Source: Humulus lupulus (taxonomy: Eukaryota; Streptophyta; Magnoliopsida; Rosales; Cannabaceae). From it: 64,000 bases of DNA. The position numbers were made by a program, and so were the translations under genes. Below are positions 10,607 through 23,303 of the stretch, one piece after another (the stretch's first letter is position 1; every line of letters begins with the position of its first letter). Location of the stretch: NCBI RefSeq assembly GCF_963169125.1, contig NC_084797.1:86955868-87019867 (forward strand), read 5' to 3'. Under the pieces are notes generated by a model, which saw only the letters and a list, made by a program, of their open reading frames with translations, made no database searches and had not been told where the DNA came from.

Positions 10607-12519
10607 TGTAGAGTCCAAGAAATTTACTTAGCTAAGTTAGATAGTAGTATTATAGTAATTATAGTATTATCTTTATGACTGTGGATTTTTGGTTCAGACC
10701 GGGATTTATTTGGACACTCATAGTAGTACTTGTAGATTTTCTAAGTTTAACCTACAGTTTAAGAATATTAATTTTAACCTAAGGTTCGATTAATATGGCT
10801 GATATTGAGGATAATATTTATTATACTATAAGGTTTAGATAAGAACCAATAGGATTTTAAGCACATGTTATGTATGGGTGATTAAGGATTAAGTATTTTG
10901 AGGATTAAATTTAATAAGGGTAAAATTTGAATGCTCTAAGGTCAGTCAGCAACTTTGAAAACGTTTGAGGGCTTAGTCAAGGATGTTTACTCAATTTGAA
11001 TTAAGCTAAAAATGTGTAATTTCGTGTTTAAATAATCAGCGTATGCCGATATATCGCAGCTATAGGGGGCGATATATCGCAGCACGTAGATACGGAAAAC
11101 ATGAAACGATGCACGTTTGCCTTGGGCATAATGGTCCAGGCGATATATCGCCTATAGGGGGCGATATATCGCCTCCCTCAGCATATTTTGAATGTTTTCA
11201 AAATCATTTTCCATTCAACCCTTCAACCTCTTGATAAGTCCAGCATCTTTCTTAACGAGTTTTCAGCCTCTGCTGAACGATAATTCAAATTATTTTCACT
11301 TAAACAGCCATTACTTTTATTCAAGTTAAATTAAGATCCTTTCATTCCTAAACTCTATAAATAGGACCTAGTACCCAGCCATTATTCATCTTTTGCTCTA
11401 AGTTCAGAGGCTGCAAGTTGCTAGGTGAGTGTGAGAGTGTAAACACTTGGGTTGGGAATCATAAGCTTGATCATCATAAGGTTATCAAACACTTGGGGAA
11501 GTAATGTTTTATAGTATTTCGGTTCAAGGTTTAAATCGGTCTTATAAGTCTTCAAGGTAACCCAAACTATAGCTCGTTTCTGTACTTTTTCTTTAAAAGT
11601 TCTCATAGTCTTCTACTCAGCCTTCTAACCTTAATCTTTATTTTGGTTAAGAAATCTAAGAACTTGCACATAAGTTTTTGGTAAGTATTTTCTCAATGGT
11701 TTAGTCCTTCCATTCCTTTCATTTCTCTTCTTCACTATACTCACTCTTTTTCAAATGGTTCTTAGGAGTGTTCCAAAGTCCCAACTCTGTCCTCTCATCC
11801 TGGTATTTTGGTAAGGAAAATAGGATAGAATCTATATGTTTTATGTTTTATATGTTATCTTATGTTTTTATGTTATGAAATATGTTATGTTATGTATGTT
11901 TGTAGGCTTGGGCATATGACCCATATGACTAACAAGCCCCAAATGGATTATGGGCATATGACCTGCTTAGCTAGTAGGACCCCACTAATCTAATGGGCAT
12001 ATGACTTGTTTAGTCTATGGGACCCCAAGTAATAATGGGCATTATAGTATGTGTATGATATAAGTGTTATGTATGTTTTTATGTTTCTTATGAAATTTAT
12101 GTATATGAACTATGTGTTAGATTTTCCTTGCTGGGCATTAGGCTCATTCCTTTTTGTTTATATGTGTAGGAAAATAGTCTTAGTGGCGGGAAAGGTTCTT
12201 GGAAGCTTGGAGAATGTGTATTGAGGTCGAATGGATTCAAGAGCCGAGCGTTACGATTCGAGGATGTAGTCTTGTTTTTATGGTTTTACATGTATTTTTC
12301 CGCACTTGTTATGTAATCCTTTTTTATTTTAAATTATGTTTTGTTCTGTTTTTAAAACAATGGGATCCCATATCCTAACCTAAATTTTAGGTAAGTTTAA
12401 ATCTTATTTTTACAAGTTTCTTACTAAGTTATGGTATTTTCACTTGTAAGTTTTATTAAGGATTAGTATGTATAGTTTTCGTTAATGGTCCAAAAGTCTA
12501 GAGTAGTTGGGTCATTACA
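10607..12519 (+). repeat. 3' LTR of element A
   Basis: 1913 bp, TGTAGAGTCC...GGGTCATTACA, followed by ATATA (12520-12524). It keeps the 36 bp missing from the 5' LTR (about 12132-12167), the palindrome module (11043-11177), TATAAATA at 11356 and the GGGCATATGA repeats. Confidence 0.95.
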
Positions 12520-13394
12520 ATATAGGGTGGGTTAAAAGAATGAATTTAATTATATATATATTTATTACATGATTTTTACTTTTTGACAAATGTTTAGCTT
12601 TGTACATATTTATATATATATATATATGGGTGCACTCTTAATGGTTACTACCTATGGATGGTTACTTTAATATTAACTATTGGATTAAGATCAATGGTCC
12701 ATATTTGTAGTTGTTAATTAATAATTCTAAAAGTAAATTTTGATTTTTTCAAATTTTTGGAAGTGTTACCTGATGAAAAACATGTATTTATTATGAAAAT
12801 ATAATATTGTAAACTTTTTATTTTTCAAATGCATGTCAATTTCTAAATACAGCTAGTGTCTCTCATTGGTTAGAAATAATATTAATTATGGCAAAAAAAT
12901 TAACTAATTTTGAAATTAATGTAGAAAAAAAATATTTATCTGTTGGTGACTTGCAATACCAAGTTACTATGTTGCCACATCATCATAATTGTTAGTACCC
13001 ATCTATGGGTAGTAACCATTGAGAAGTCTTCCATATATATATAAACTGAGTAGTAAATAAGAGGCTAGCTGTAGTAAGCCTAGGCAGAAGGAATTGAATT
13101 TTTTTTATCACTGCTGCCATTTGTTTTAATATATGTTATAGTAAGCGATGGAGGGCACTCTTCTGCTATTGAACATTCAAGAACTGTTCAATACTGCATA
13201 CTTGTTCTCATTTTAATAATTACATAGAAACTCCTTTAATTGATTAATGATTGAAAAACATTATTTTTGAAGTTAAAATAATTCTATTTAATTAGAAAAA
13301 TACTAAGGGGTACCAGTGTTCAAGTTAAACCAAGGTTTTATTTACTCAGTCAGTAATATATATCGAGTTATTTATTATAATATTTTTCATAGGA
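12520..13394. other. AT-rich background flank of element A
   Basis: It continues the interrupted duplicate of 2448-2570 (GGGTGGGTTAAAAGAATGAA), then becomes unassigned AT-rich sequence with a (TA)n run at about 12606-12627. No gene is seen. At about 13395 the composition changes abruptly to GC-richer Tat-element sequence, which marks the truncated left end of fragment I. Confidence 0.5.
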
Positions 13395-13464
13395 CTGGGG
13401 GTTGAGGCACATTCAGAGAGCTACGCCGAAACACCCCCATCTTCCTGACAAGTCCTTCGCAGAA

Positions 13465-16010
13465 TACTCCGCGACCGCTGTAAAGCTTTGCTTCGCAAGC
13501 TTCAGCTCCAGGTCTCATAAAGTAATGTGTAACGACCCACTAATCTAGACTAATTGGACCATTATCGAAACTATACATAAAAACTTACATTTTATGCAGA
13601 AATACCATAATTTTATTGAAAACTTATGGAAACAAAGGTTACTTTCATAAAATAAGTAGGATATGGGTACCCATTGTCTTTAAAACAAAAATAACTTAAA
13701 AACTAAAAAGAGTTACATAAAAAAATGCGGAAATACATTTAAAACCATAAAAACATAAACAAGACTACATCCTCGAATCGAATAACGCTCGGCTCCTTGA
13801 CTCCATTCACCATCGATACACATCCTCTAAGCGTCACGAATCTTTCCGCCTCTAAAGCTTATTTCCTGCACATAAACAGAAAGGAATGAGCCTAATGCCC
13901 AGCAAGGAAAATCTAACACATAGTCATAAACATAAACATAATTTCATAATAACGTAAAGACATATCATAACACATAATTCACTTATTATAATGGCCATTA
14001 TTACTTGGGGTCCCATAGACTAAACAAGCTTATGCCCATGAGATTAGTGGGGTCCTACCAGCTAAATAGGCTTATGCCCACAATCTTTTTGGGGTCTTGT
14101 TAGTCAAATAGGGCATATGCCCAAGCCTACAACATACACATGCACAACATATTCATAACATACTCATATCATATCATAAAACATATAGATAACATAAGCA
14201 CATAACATGTTGATTCTAGCCTATTTTCCTTACCAAAATTACCGAGATTATGGACTGAGTTGGGACTTTTGGAACACTCCTAAAACCATAAGAAAGAGTG
14301 AGTCTAAAGAAAGGAGATGAAATGAAAGAGATGGAAAGACTAAACCATAGAAAACATGCTTACCGACTTATATGCTTAAAAGCTTGGATTCCCTAACCAA
14401 AATAAGAATAAGGTTAGGGGACTGAGTAGAAGGTTTTGAGGAAGGAAATAACATAAAATACAGAAAGGAACTAGAGTTTTGGGTTTACCTCAAAGATTGC
14501 AAGATCACTCTAACCTTCACCGAAATACTATAGAACTCACTTCCCAAAGTGTTTGATAAGCTTATGATGTTTAAGCTTATAGTTTTTCCCCAAACCAAGT
14601 GTTTACACTCTCACACTCACTTAACACTAGCAGCCTCTGAACTTAGAGAAAATGGTGAATAATGGCTGGGTACTAGGTCCTATTTATAGAGTTTGGGAAT
14701 GAAAATATCTTGATTTTACTTGAATAAAAATAATGGCTTTTTAGGTGAAAATCATTTGAATAATCGTTCAGCAGAGGCTGAAGACTCGTTCACAAGATGC
14801 TGGACTGTTGAAGGAGTTTGAATGGCTGAAAGGAAATGAATTCAAAAGAGTTTGAATCCATGCTGAAGGAGGCGATATATCGCCCCCTGTAGGCGATATA
14901 TCGCCTGGGCCAGTATGCCCGAGGCGACCGTGCATCGTTTCGTGTTTTCCGTATCTACGTGCTGCGACATATCGCCCCCTATAGCTGCGATATATCGGCA
15001 CACGCTGAATATTTAAACACGAAATTACACATTTTTAGCTAAGTTTGAATGGAGTAAACAGCCTTGACTAAGCCCTCAACGTACTCAAAGCTGCTGACTG
15101 ACCCTATAACATTCAAACTTTACTCCTTATTATATTTAATCCTCAAAAATCTTAATCCTTAATTACCATTCAAAACATGTGCTTAAAATCCTATTGGTTG
15201 ATGTCTAAACCTTATAATATAATAATATAATCCTTAATATCAGTCACATTAATCAAATCTTAGGTTATACTTAATATTCTTAAACTATAGGTTAAACTTA
15301 GAAAATCTATAAGTACTACTATGAGTGTCCAAATAATTCCCGGTCTGAACCAAAAATCCACAGTAACAAAGATAATGCTATAAATACTATCACACTATTA
15401 TCTATCTTAGCTAAGTAAAGTTCTTGGACTCTACATAATGCATGGCAAGATCCGCGACCGCTGAAAGCTTTGCTTCGCAAGCTCTAGCTCCGGGTCCCGC
15501 AAGGTGAAAGATGGCAAGATCCGCGACCGCTGAAAGCTTTGCTTCGCAAGCTCCAGCTCTGGGTCCCGCAAGGCGAAAGATGGCAAGATCCACGACCGCT
15601 GTAAGCTTTGCTTCGCAGGCTTCAGCTCCGGGTCTCACAAAATAATGCATGGCGAGCTCCTCGACCACTGCAAGCTTCGCTTCGCAAGCTTCAGCTCTGG
15701 GAGCAGATATAATCGATCCCCCAATTACAGCAGGTCTTGCTTCGCAAAGCCCCTGCTCCAGGATCGCACATGGTAGGCGTGACGATTTCCCCGACCGCAA
15801 CGAACCTTGCCTCGCAAGGCTTCATGCCAAGTCCCTGAAGTCGGCCACCGTGAGGTCCGCAATGACAGTTAGTTTTGCTTCGCAAAGATCTAGCCCTAAG
15901 TCTAGCGACACTCACCAAAAGAACTCCCGTTCCAGCACCATCCCGCGGAATCGTATTAAGTGTTTGCCTCGCAAGCTTTGTAAAGATCGCGATGGGGAGA
16001 TGGAACGGGT
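13465..16010 (+). repeat. degenerate 69-bp tandem array, split by a solo LTR
   Basis: Units share GCGACCGCTG, AAGCTTTGCTTCGCAAGC and AGCTCCGGGTC. The CTG(A/T/C)AAGCTT landmark recurs at 15462, 15531, 15600 and 15669, a period of exactly 69 bp. One unit precedes the solo LTR (about 13471-13527), four good units follow, and about four more decayed units (recognised by TTGC(T/C)TCGCAA) run to about 16000. Arrays of this sort in the 3' untranslated region of Tat elements are known sources of satellite DNA. Confidence 0.8.
13528..15435 (-). mobile_element. solo LTR, same family as elements A and B
   Basis: 1908 bp in minus orientation: the plus strand starts TGTAACGACCC and ends GGACTCTACA. TAATG flanks it on both sides (13523-13527 and 15436-15440). 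A neighbouring array unit reads AAAATAATGCATGGC without interruption at about 15640, which gives the empty site. It has TATAAATA (minus, 14681-14688) and the palindrome module with a 77-codon frame (14768-15001). It arose by recombination between the two LTRs of a full element. Confidence 0.93.
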
Positions 16011-16202
16011 CACTTTAGCCATCCCAACGAACGGTATATCTACAAGTCCCGGGATTGGCTATTTACCTTAGGAAAGCTGAGTACGATGAAAGAGGGAGTC
16101 TGGCCGTTGGAACCAAGAACCCTCCGTAACCTAGAAACTACGTGGGAAAAGACATAAGCCGTTGGAGCTTCAAGTTAGAAATGCATAGGTTCTGGCCGTT
16201 GG
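16011..16202 (+). other. spacer of fragment I left of element B
   Basis: Non-coding Tat-element sequence ending ...TCTGGCCGTTGG; the same stretch resumes at 25835 as GTTGGAACC. GTTGG (16198-16202 and 25835-25839) is the target-site duplication of B. A similar GTTGGAACCAAGAACC occurs at about 16108, so the sequence around the target is itself mildly repetitive. Confidence 0.7.
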
Positions 16203-18112
16203 TGTAATGACCCACTAATCTAGACTAATTGGACCATTATCGAAACTATACATAAAAACTTACATTTTACGAAAATACCATAATTTATTGAGTAACTTGA
16301 AAATAAGAGTTATTTACAAAAAAAACGAATACTAAGAAGGATTTTGGGATCCCATTGTCTTTAAAACAAAATAAGATTTAAAATAAAAGACATTACATAA
16401 TAATGCGGAAAATACATGTAAAACCATAAAAAAACATAAAAGGAGACTACATCCTCGAATCGATAACGCTCGGCCCCTTGACTCCATTCATCATCGATAC
16501 ACATTCTCCAAGCGTCACGAATCTTTCCGCCTCTAAACTTATTTTCCTGCACATAAACAGAAAGGAGTGAGCCTAATGCCCAGTAAGGAAAATCTAACAC
16601 AAAGTCACATACATAATTTCATAAGGAAACATAAAGACTTAACATAATACATATAACATACACTTATTATAATGGCCATTATTACTTGGGGTCCCATAGA
16701 CTAAACAAGCATATGCCCATGGGGTTAATGGGGTCCTACTAGCTAAGTAGGTCATATGCCCATAACCCATTTGGGGTCTTGTTAGTCATATGGGTCATAT
16801 GCCCAAGCCTACATACACATATACATATCATAACACTTTTAATAACATAAACATATAGATAACATATAACATATTAATTCTAGCCTATTTTCCTTACCAA
16901 AGTTACCGGGATAAAATGGACTGAGTTAGGACTTTTGGAACACTCCTAAAACCACAATGAACAAGGGTGAGTCTAAAGAAAGGAGATGAAATGAAAGAGA
17001 ATAGGAAGACTAAACCATTAAACGAAAATATGCTTACCACCACTTAAGTGCTTAAGAACTTGGATTCCCTAACCAAAATAAGAATAAGGTTAGGGGACCG
17101 AGTAGAAGGTTTTGAGAAAAGAAATAACATAGAATACAGAAAGGACTAGAGTTTTGGGTTTACCTCAAAGATTGCAAGATCAATCTAACATCCACCGAAA
17201 TACTATAGCACTCACTTACTTCCCAAGTGTTTGATAAGCTTATGATGTTTAAGCTTATAGTTTTTCCCCAAACCAAGTGTTTACACTCTCTCACTCACTT
17301 AACACTAGCAGCCTCTGAACTTAGAGCAAATGGTGAATAATGGCTGGGTACTAGGTCCTATTTATAGAGTTTGGGAATGAAAATATCTTGATTTTACTTG
17401 AATAAAAATAATGGCTTTTTAGGTGAAAATCATTTGAATAATCGTTCAGCAGAGGCTGAAGACTCGTTCAGAAGATGCTGGACTGTTGAAGGAGTTTGAA
17501 TGGCTGAAGGGAAAAGAATTCAAATGAATTTGAAAACATGCTGGTGGAGGCGATATATCGCCCCCTATAGGCGATATATCGCCTGGACCTTTGTTCCCGA
17601 GGCGACCGTGCATCGATTCGTGTTTTCCGTATCTACGTGCTGCGACATATCGCCCCCTATAGCTGCGATATATCGGCATACGCAGAATATTTAAACACGA
17701 GTATACACATTTTTAGCTAAGTTTGAATGGACTAAACAGCCTTGACTAAGCCCTCAACGTGCTCAAAGCTGCTGACTGACCCTATACATTCAAACTTTTA
17801 CCCTTATTTAATTTAATCCTCAAAAATACTTAATCCTTAATTACCATTCAAAACATGTGCTTAAAATCCTATTGGTTGATGTCTAAACCTTATAATATAC
17901 TAATATAATCCTTAATATCAGTCACATTAATCAAACCTTAGGTTATACTTAATATTCTTAAACTATAGGTTAAACTTAGAAAATCTATAAGTACTACTAT
18001 GAGTGTCCAAATAACTCCCGGTCTGAACCAAAAATCCAAAGTAACAATGATAACACTAAACATACTATAATACTACTAAACAATTAGCTAAGTAAAGTTC
18101 TTGGACTCTACA
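16203..18112 (-). repeat. 3' LTR of element B
   Basis: 1910 bp. On the plus strand it begins TGTAATGACCC and ends TTGGACTCTACA. It has TATAAATA on the minus strand (17359-17366) and the palindrome module with its open frame (17446-17679). Confidence 0.96.
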
Positions 18113-18125
18113 ATTCTCCCCTACT
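18113..18125 (-). promoter_or_regulatory. polypurine tract of element B
   Basis: On the minus strand it reads AGTAGGGGAGAAT directly before the 3' LTR, the same as in element A. Confidence 0.85.
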
Positions 18126-18148
18126 AAAAAGAATTTCGTCCTCGAAAT

Positions 18149-21100
18149 TTACTTACCAAATAACTCCGGATACCGGCTCTGCATGTCCTCTTCCAACTCC
18201 CACGTTGCCTCGCGTTCAGAACTATTGCTCCATAGGACTTTAACTATAGGAAAGCTCTTGGACCGTAACTGCTTCATCCCCCTATCTAGGATGCTAACCG
18301 GTCGTTCCTCGTAACTTAAGTCTTTCTGGAGTGCTATGGTATCGTACTTGAGGACGTGAGATGGGTCTGACACATACTTGCGTAACATCGAGATGTGGAA
18401 GACGTTGTGACTATCGGCTAGTGCTGGCGGTAGGGCTAGTCTATACGCAACTGGTCCCACTTTGTCCAATATCCCAAAAGGACCTAAGAATCGGGGACTG
18501 AGCTTGCCTTTCTTCCCGAACCGCTTGACACCCTTCATAGGAGATATCTTCAGGAAGACTTGATCTCCAACTTGGAACTCCACATCGCGTCGCTTGGTAT
18601 CCGCATAGCTCTTCTGTCGGCTTTGAGCAGCAAGCATACGCTGTCTAATAAGCGTTACTGCTTCTTGAGCTTGCCTAACAGCTTCGGGCCCTAGAAGCTG
18701 CCTTTCTCCTACCTCGTCCCAGTGCAACGGTGATCGGCACCTTCTTCCATATAGCAACTCATAAGGTGCCATCTCGATTGTTGACTGGTAGCTGTTATTG
18801 TACGAGAACTCGATCAGCGGTAAGTACTTGTTCCACGATCCTCCAAAGTCAAGTACACTTGCGCGTAGCATATCCTCTAAAATCTGAATCGTACGCTCGG
18901 ACTGCCCATCTGTCTGAGGATGGAAAGCTGTACTAAGACTTAACTTAGTACCCATGGCTTGCTGTAAGCTTCTCCAAAATCTTGACGTAAACACTGATCC
19001 TCTATCTGATACTATCGTCTTGGGGATTCCATGCAATCGTACAATCTCTTGGATGTAGATGTCTGCATATTGGTCTGCCGTATAAGAAGTCTTAACAGGC
19101 AGAAAATGAGCTGACTTGGTTAGTCTATCTATGACTATCCAAGCAGAATCATGCTGCTTATTTGTCTTTGGCAGACCCGTCACGAAGTCCATGGCTATAT
19201 CGTCCCACTTCCACTCCGGTATGCTAAGCGGTTGCAATAATCCTGCAGGCCGCTGATGCTCCGCCTTCACTTGTTGGCATACCAGACACTTAGATACATA
19301 CTCCGCTATGTCCTTCTTCATCCCTGGCCACCAATAGACTGCCTTGATGTCATGAGTCATCTTGGTAGACCCTGGATGAACCGAGTATGGGGTGCTGTGC
19401 GCTTCTTCTAGGATCGTCTTCTTAATACTTTGATCGCCTGGCACGCATACCCGATCCTTATATCTCAATAAACCTTGACTGGATATTGAGAAATCTGTAG
19501 TCTTGCCTTCTCTGACTGCATCCATGTGCGTTGATAGCGAATCATCATGTCTCTGACCATTCTGTATGTCTTCTAGCAGATTCGATTGGATAGACAAGTT
19601 AGCCAGCTTGCCTACCACCACTTCTATTCCAGCACTAATAAGCTCCTGTTGCAGTGGCTTTTCTATTCCGGATAAGGCTGCTAAGTTCCCATAACTTTTT
19701 CGGCTAAGTGCATCGGCAACTACGTTTGCCTTCCCCGGGTGGTATAGGATTTCGCAGTCGTAATCCTTTACTAATTCCAACCACCGGCGCTGCCTCATGT
19801 TAAGCTCCTTCTGAGTAAAGAAGTATTTTAAACTTTTGTGGTCCGTATAAATCTCGCACCGTTCTCCGTAAAGATAATGGCGCCAGATTTTTAACGCAAA
19901 GACCACCGCTGCCAACTCCATATCGTGAGTTGGATAGCGTTGTTCATACTCCTTTAACTGACGTGACGCGTAGGCTATCACCTTGTCATTTTGCATCAGT
20001 ACGCATCCCAATCCTAACTTTGATGCATCACAGTAGACAACGAACTTGTCGTTGGGTGTTGGGACACTAAGTACTGGTGTTGAGCAAAGCTTATCCTTAA
20101 GCAACTGGAAGCTTTCCTCACACTTATCATTCCAGTTAAACTTTTGTTGCTTCCGGGTCAGGTTGGTGAGTGGAGTGGCTATTTTAGAAAAGCCCTCTAC
20201 AAACTTTCTATAGTAACCTGCTAGCCCTAAGAAGCTTCTTACTTCCGACGCGTTCTTTGGTCTAGGCCAATCTTTCACGGCCTCTACCTTCGATGGATCT
20301 ACTGCAACTCCGTCTTTCGATATGATGTGCCCGAGGAACGCCACTTGTGAGAGCCAAAACTCGCATTTCTTGAACTTCGCGTAGAGTTGGTGCTCCTTCA
20401 ATCGCGTCAAAATTATCCTCAAGTGTTCCTCGTGCTCCACTTCATCCTTGGAGTAAATTAAAATGTCGTCGATGAACACAACGACGAATTTATCCAAGTA
20501 GTCCTTGAAGACCCTATTCATTAAGTCCATAAACGCGGCTGGCACGTTAGTAAGACCAAAAGACATAACCAAGAACTCGTAATGTCCATAACGAGTCCTA
20601 AAGGCTGTCTTAGGAATATCTTCCCCCTTTACCTTGAGCTGATGATACCCGGACCGTAAATCGATCTTAGAGAATACAGTCGCGCCTCGGAGTTGATCAA
20701 ACAAATCATCAATCCGAGGTAGCGGGTATTTGTTCTTAATCGTTACTTTATTCAGCTCACGGTAGTCTATGCACATGCGCATACTTCCGTCCTTCTTTTT
20801 CACGAATAGTACCGGAGCTCCCCATGGTGAATGGCTTGGCCTAATGAAACCCAAGTCTAGGAGTTCTTGTAGCTGCGTCTTTAACTCCTTGAGTTCCGTA
20901 GGTGCCATCCGGTATGGTGCCTTAGAGATAGGCTCGGTGCCCGGTACTAATTCTATCGTGAAGTCTATTTCTCTAGTTGGCGGCAATCCTGGCAAGTCAT
21001 CGGGGAAAACTTCTGGAAATTCTTGTATGACTCGAACATCTCCAACTTTGAGTGATATCTCCTTCTCCACATTTGTGATGTTGGCTAAGAATGCTTGACA

Positions 21101-22777
21101 TCCTTTCTCCATCATTCTCTGAGCTTTGAGAGATGATACTAACGGTGTGCGTAGTCCTGAAGCTTGTCCCATGAAGCACAGTTTCTGGCCGTCAGGAGTA
21201 TCGAATGTCACCTTCTTGCGTCTGCAGTCGATCGTTGCGCCATGCCGTGCTAGCCAATCCATGCCTAGTATGACGTCGAAGTCTTTGATCACCAGCTCTA
21301 TCAGGTCTCCTTCTAGTTCCTTGTCCTCAATCTTGATTGGTACGCCTCGTACAATTCGTGATGATAGAACTACTTTGCCCGAAGGCAACTCGGTTGCAAA
21401 CCTAGTTCTAAATCTTTCACTAGGTTTGTCTAGTTTATCTATCATTCCTAACGAAATATACGAATGGGTGGCTCCCGAATCAAATAATACATTGAGGATG
21501 GAAACCTGACCTGTGACCACCTTGTTGCTAGCATCCGCCTCTCCTTGGGTTAAAGCAAAAACCCGAGCAGGAACCATCTTTTCGTCCTTCTTTCCTTCCG
21601 GCTTTTGCTGAGGACAGTCTCTTTTACGATGCCCTTCTTGACCACAGTTGAAACACTCCTTGGTGTTGGCACGGCATTCTCCGGGGTGCTTCTTCTGACA
21701 TTTGGCACATGGCGGGTATTCCACGTAGCCCGACCTATTTCCCCCATTACTTGGTCGTGCCCTTTTATTGTTGTCGGCTTGCTTGTTGTCAGGATGCCTT
21801 CTCTTCTGTCCGTTACCGTTGTTGTTGGACTGACTGTTGCTGGACTGATTGTTGTTCCGACTGGCCTGAGGTTGGCTCTGCTGCCTAGGTTCCGGCTTGC
21901 TGGCTTCTTCTTTGCTCACGTTGGCTTGCAACCTTTCTACTTCAATTGCCGTCTCAAGAACGTCGGCATATGAAGTGTTTCCCGGGTTTGCTAGTTTAAC
22001 CCCCATCTCGATCTTCGGGCGAAGTCCTCTAACAAACTTGTTCACCCTTAGATAGTCGGTTGGAACCAACTCTGCTGCGAACTTCGCTAAGCGATCGAAC
22101 TGACGAGCATATTCCGCCACTGTTAAATTCCCTTGCTTCAGATTGGTGAACTCCTCAACTCTCGTAGCAAGCACTGCTGAATTGTAGTACTTCTTGTGGA
22201 AGAGCTCCACAAATCGGGTCCACGTCATAGTGGCAGCATCGTGGGATTGCTGGACCAAATCCCACCATATCCTGGCATCTTTCTTGAGTAAAGATGAGAC
22301 GCAGGATATGCGGTCTGCATTACTAAGGTTCATGTGAGCTAGGATCGGCTCCACATTCCTTAGCCATTCTTCTGCTTCAAAGGGGTCCGTAGTCCCTTCG
22401 AAGTTCGGAGCGTGCTGCTTGCGGAACCTCTCGTACACTGGCTCCATGTGCTGAACAGGATAAGGAGCGTAGTTCGTCATAGGCCATCCCCCATACGGAC
22501 CAACTTGTTGGGGTGCTGGGGCCATTGGCTGTGGCTGCGGCTGCGGCTGTGGCGGAGGCTGAGGCTGAGATTGAGCCTGTTGGCGTTGTTGCTGCAGAAG
22601 TTCCTCGACTTGCTGTCGTAGTCTGGCAATCTCTGCAGTGTTGTCAGCTGGCTGTGCCGGTGCGTTGCGGCGAGCAGTAACACGTACTCTCCTTCGGCGA
22701 ACGGTAGGGACCGCATTGGTCGCTGGAACATCGTTGGAAGCGTTCCCGTTGGTGCGAGCAGATCTTCGGAGAGACAT
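18149..22777 (-). CDS. gag-pol: Gag-Pol polyprotein of element B (Ty3/gypsy chromovirus), intact
   Basis: 1542 residues in one frame. Gag domain about 115-260 ([18 protein letters not shown]); Q/P-rich linker 60-95; zinc motifs C357-x2-C-x3-H-x3-C and CCHC 375-388; aspartic protease with DSG at 433-435 and ILGMDW at 503; RT about 630-815 with D706 and FIDD 768-771; RNase H with D917, E954, D979 and D1022; integrase with H1127, H1134, C1164, C1167 and the D1197, D1258, E1294 triad (35-residue spacing); GPF at 1432; chromodomain-like tail about 1493-1540 ([14 protein letters not shown]). The encoded proteins form particles, copy RNA and insert cDNA; the tail is expected to guide insertion to heterochromatin. 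One oddity: RT has NVPAAF where relatives have NAPAAF. The start MSLRRSAR agrees with element A. Confidence 0.97.
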   Translation of the reverse strand: MSLRRSARTNGNASNDVPATNAVPTVRRRRVRVTARRNAPAQPADNTAEIARLRQQVEELLQQQRQQAQSQPQPPPQPQPQPQPMAPAPQQVGPYGGWPMTNYAPYPVQHMEPVYERFRKQHAPNFEGTTDPFEAEEWLRNVEPILAHMNLSNADRISCVSSLLKKDARIWWDLVQQSHDAATMTWTRFVELFHKKYYNSAVLATRVEEFTNLKQGNLTVAEYARQFDRLAKFAAELVPTDYLRVNKFVRGLRPKIEMGVKLANPGNTSYADVLETAIEVERLQANVSKEEASKPEPRQQSQPQASRNNNQSSNSQSNNNGNGQKRRHPDNKQADNNKRARPSNGGNRSGYVEYPPCAKCQKKHPGECRANTKECFNCGQEGHRKRDCPQQKPEGKKDEKMVPARVFALTQGEADASNKVVTGQVSILNVLFDSGATHSYISLGMIDKLDKPSERFRTRFATELPSGKVVLSSRIVRGVPIKIEDKELEGDLIELVIKDFDVILGMDWLARHGATIDCRRKKVTFDTPDGQKLCFMGQASGLRTPLVSSLKAQRMMEKGCQAFLANITNVEKEISLKVGDVRVIQEFPEVFPDDLPGLPPTREIDFTIELVPGTEPISKAPYRMAPTELKELKTQLQELLDLGFIRPSHSPWGAPVLFVKKKDGSMRMCIDYRELNKVTIKNKYPLPRIDDLFDQLRGATVFSKIDLRSGYHQLKVKGEDIPKTAFRTRYGHYEFLVMSFGLTNVPAAFMDLMNRVFKDYLDKFVVVFIDDILIYSKDEVEHEEHLRIILTRLKEHQLYAKFKKCEFWLSQVAFLGHIISKDGVAVDPSKVEAVKDWPRPKNASEVRSFLGLAGYYRKFVEGFSKIATPLTNLTRKQQKFNWNDKCEESFQLLKDKLCSTPVLSVPTPNDKFVVYCDASKLGLGCVLMQNDKVIAYASRQLKEYEQRYPTHDMELAAVVFALKIWRHYLYGERCEIYTDHKSLKYFFTQKELNMRQRRWLELVKDYDCEILYHPGKANVVADALSRKSYGNLAALSGIEKPLQQELISAGIEVVVGKLANLSIQSNLLEDIQNGQRHDDSLSTHMDAVREGKTTDFSISSQGLLRYKDRVCVPGDQSIKKTILEEAHSTPYSVHPGSTKMTHDIKAVYWWPGMKKDIAEYVSKCLVCQQVKAEHQRPAGLLQPLSIPEWKWDDIAMDFVTGLPKTNKQHDSAWIVIDRLTKSAHFLPVKTSYTADQYADIYIQEIVRLHGIPKTIVSDRGSVFTSRFWRSLQQAMGTKLSLSTAFHPQTDGQSERTIQILEDMLRASVLDFGGSWNKYLPLIEFSYNNSYQSTIEMAPYELLYGRRCRSPLHWDEVGERQLLGPEAVRQAQEAVTLIRQRMLAAQSRQKSYADTKRRDVEFQVGDQVFLKISPMKGVKRFGKKGKLSPRFLGPFGILDKVGPVAYRLALPPALADSHNVFHISMLRKYVSDPSHVLKYDTIALQKDLSYEERPVSILDRGMKQLRSKSFPIVKVLWSNSSEREATWELEEDMQSRYPELFGK

Positions 22778-22789
22778 CGTAGCAGAGTT

Positions 22790-22810
22790 CTAACAGTTAA
22801 AAGAAACATG
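22790..22810 (-). promoter_or_regulatory. candidate splice acceptor before gag (element B)
   Basis: On the minus strand a pyrimidine-rich run TTTCTTTTAACTGTTAG ends at 22790, 12 nt before the gag ATG at 22777. Element A keeps ACTGTTAG at 5961-5968. Joined to the leader donor at 23845 it would place gag next to the cap and remove ORF1. Confidence 0.4.
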
Positions 22811-23038
22811 TTAGAACTTTTTCCTAATAGGCTCTAAGGCAAAAACTTATTCTAAAACAAACATATCTCGGACCTATTTATTATGACTTTTTATGAAAAA
22901 TTATATAGGTCTTTATTTATTATTAGAGTGGGTTTCTATACTTAGAAAAACAAGTCATATTTATTTTCTAAGTGTGTTTCTAATCATCCTATATGACTTA
23001 ATTCTCAGGCTCGAAACTTATCTTTGTTCCAAAGTTAA

Positions 23039-23107
23039 CCATATTGAGGGAGGGCTGGGATCAGTAAAATCGTCCCCACTACTAAGGCCCCCTAACTCTC
23101 AACAAGG
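23039..23107 (-). promoter_or_regulatory. conserved RNA hairpin between ORF1 and gag (element B)
   Basis: Minus-strand arms CCTTGTTGAG and CTCAATATGG pair at 9 of 10 positions including one G-U, around the same G/C-rich core as in A. A change A to G in the left arm relative to A keeps pairing as a wobble. It lies 197 nt after the end of ORF1 and about 260 nt before the gag ATG, as in A. Confidence 0.7.
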
Positions 23108-23303
23108 AAACCAGGTTCATTGATTCGTATCCACCCTCACCGAACTCAGTCATTATTCATTTTATTTAGTATTTATTATGATTGTGAAAAAAAATTTCAA
23201 ACTCACACATGATATTCAAATAGCATGTTTATTCATTTGGAAAACAATTTCACTTATTACAATCATAACATAAAAGTAAATAAAACAAATAAAAACTACT
23301 AAT

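Larger units (their letters stand above)
3005..12519 (+). mobile_element. element A: full-length Tekay/Del-like Ty3/gypsy chromovirus, decayed
   Basis: A complete 9.5-kb structure: 5' LTR 3005-4881, PBS, leader intron, ORF1, hairpin, gag-pol pseudogene, polypurine tract, 3' LTR 10607-12519, flanked by a 5-bp duplication. The two LTRs differ at about 32 substitutions counted by eye plus one 36-bp indel (about 1.7%). At commonly used plant rates of 7e-9 to 1.3e-8 per site per year this gives very roughly 0.6-1.2 million years. Lineage is inferred from gag and integrase motifs, long LTRs and the C-terminal chromodomain-like tail. It is a diverged relative of intact element B. Confidence 0.93.

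Noticed and set aside
15411..16071. ORFs of 75-140 codons across the 69-bp array
   Set aside because: 69 is a multiple of three, so open frames repeat by construction; no protein resemblance.
18730..22621. Plus-strand ORFs of 60-130 codons opposite the gag-pol of B (for example 20769-21098 and 21605-21973)
   Set aside because: Antisense shadows of an intact polyprotein; same pattern opposite A and E.
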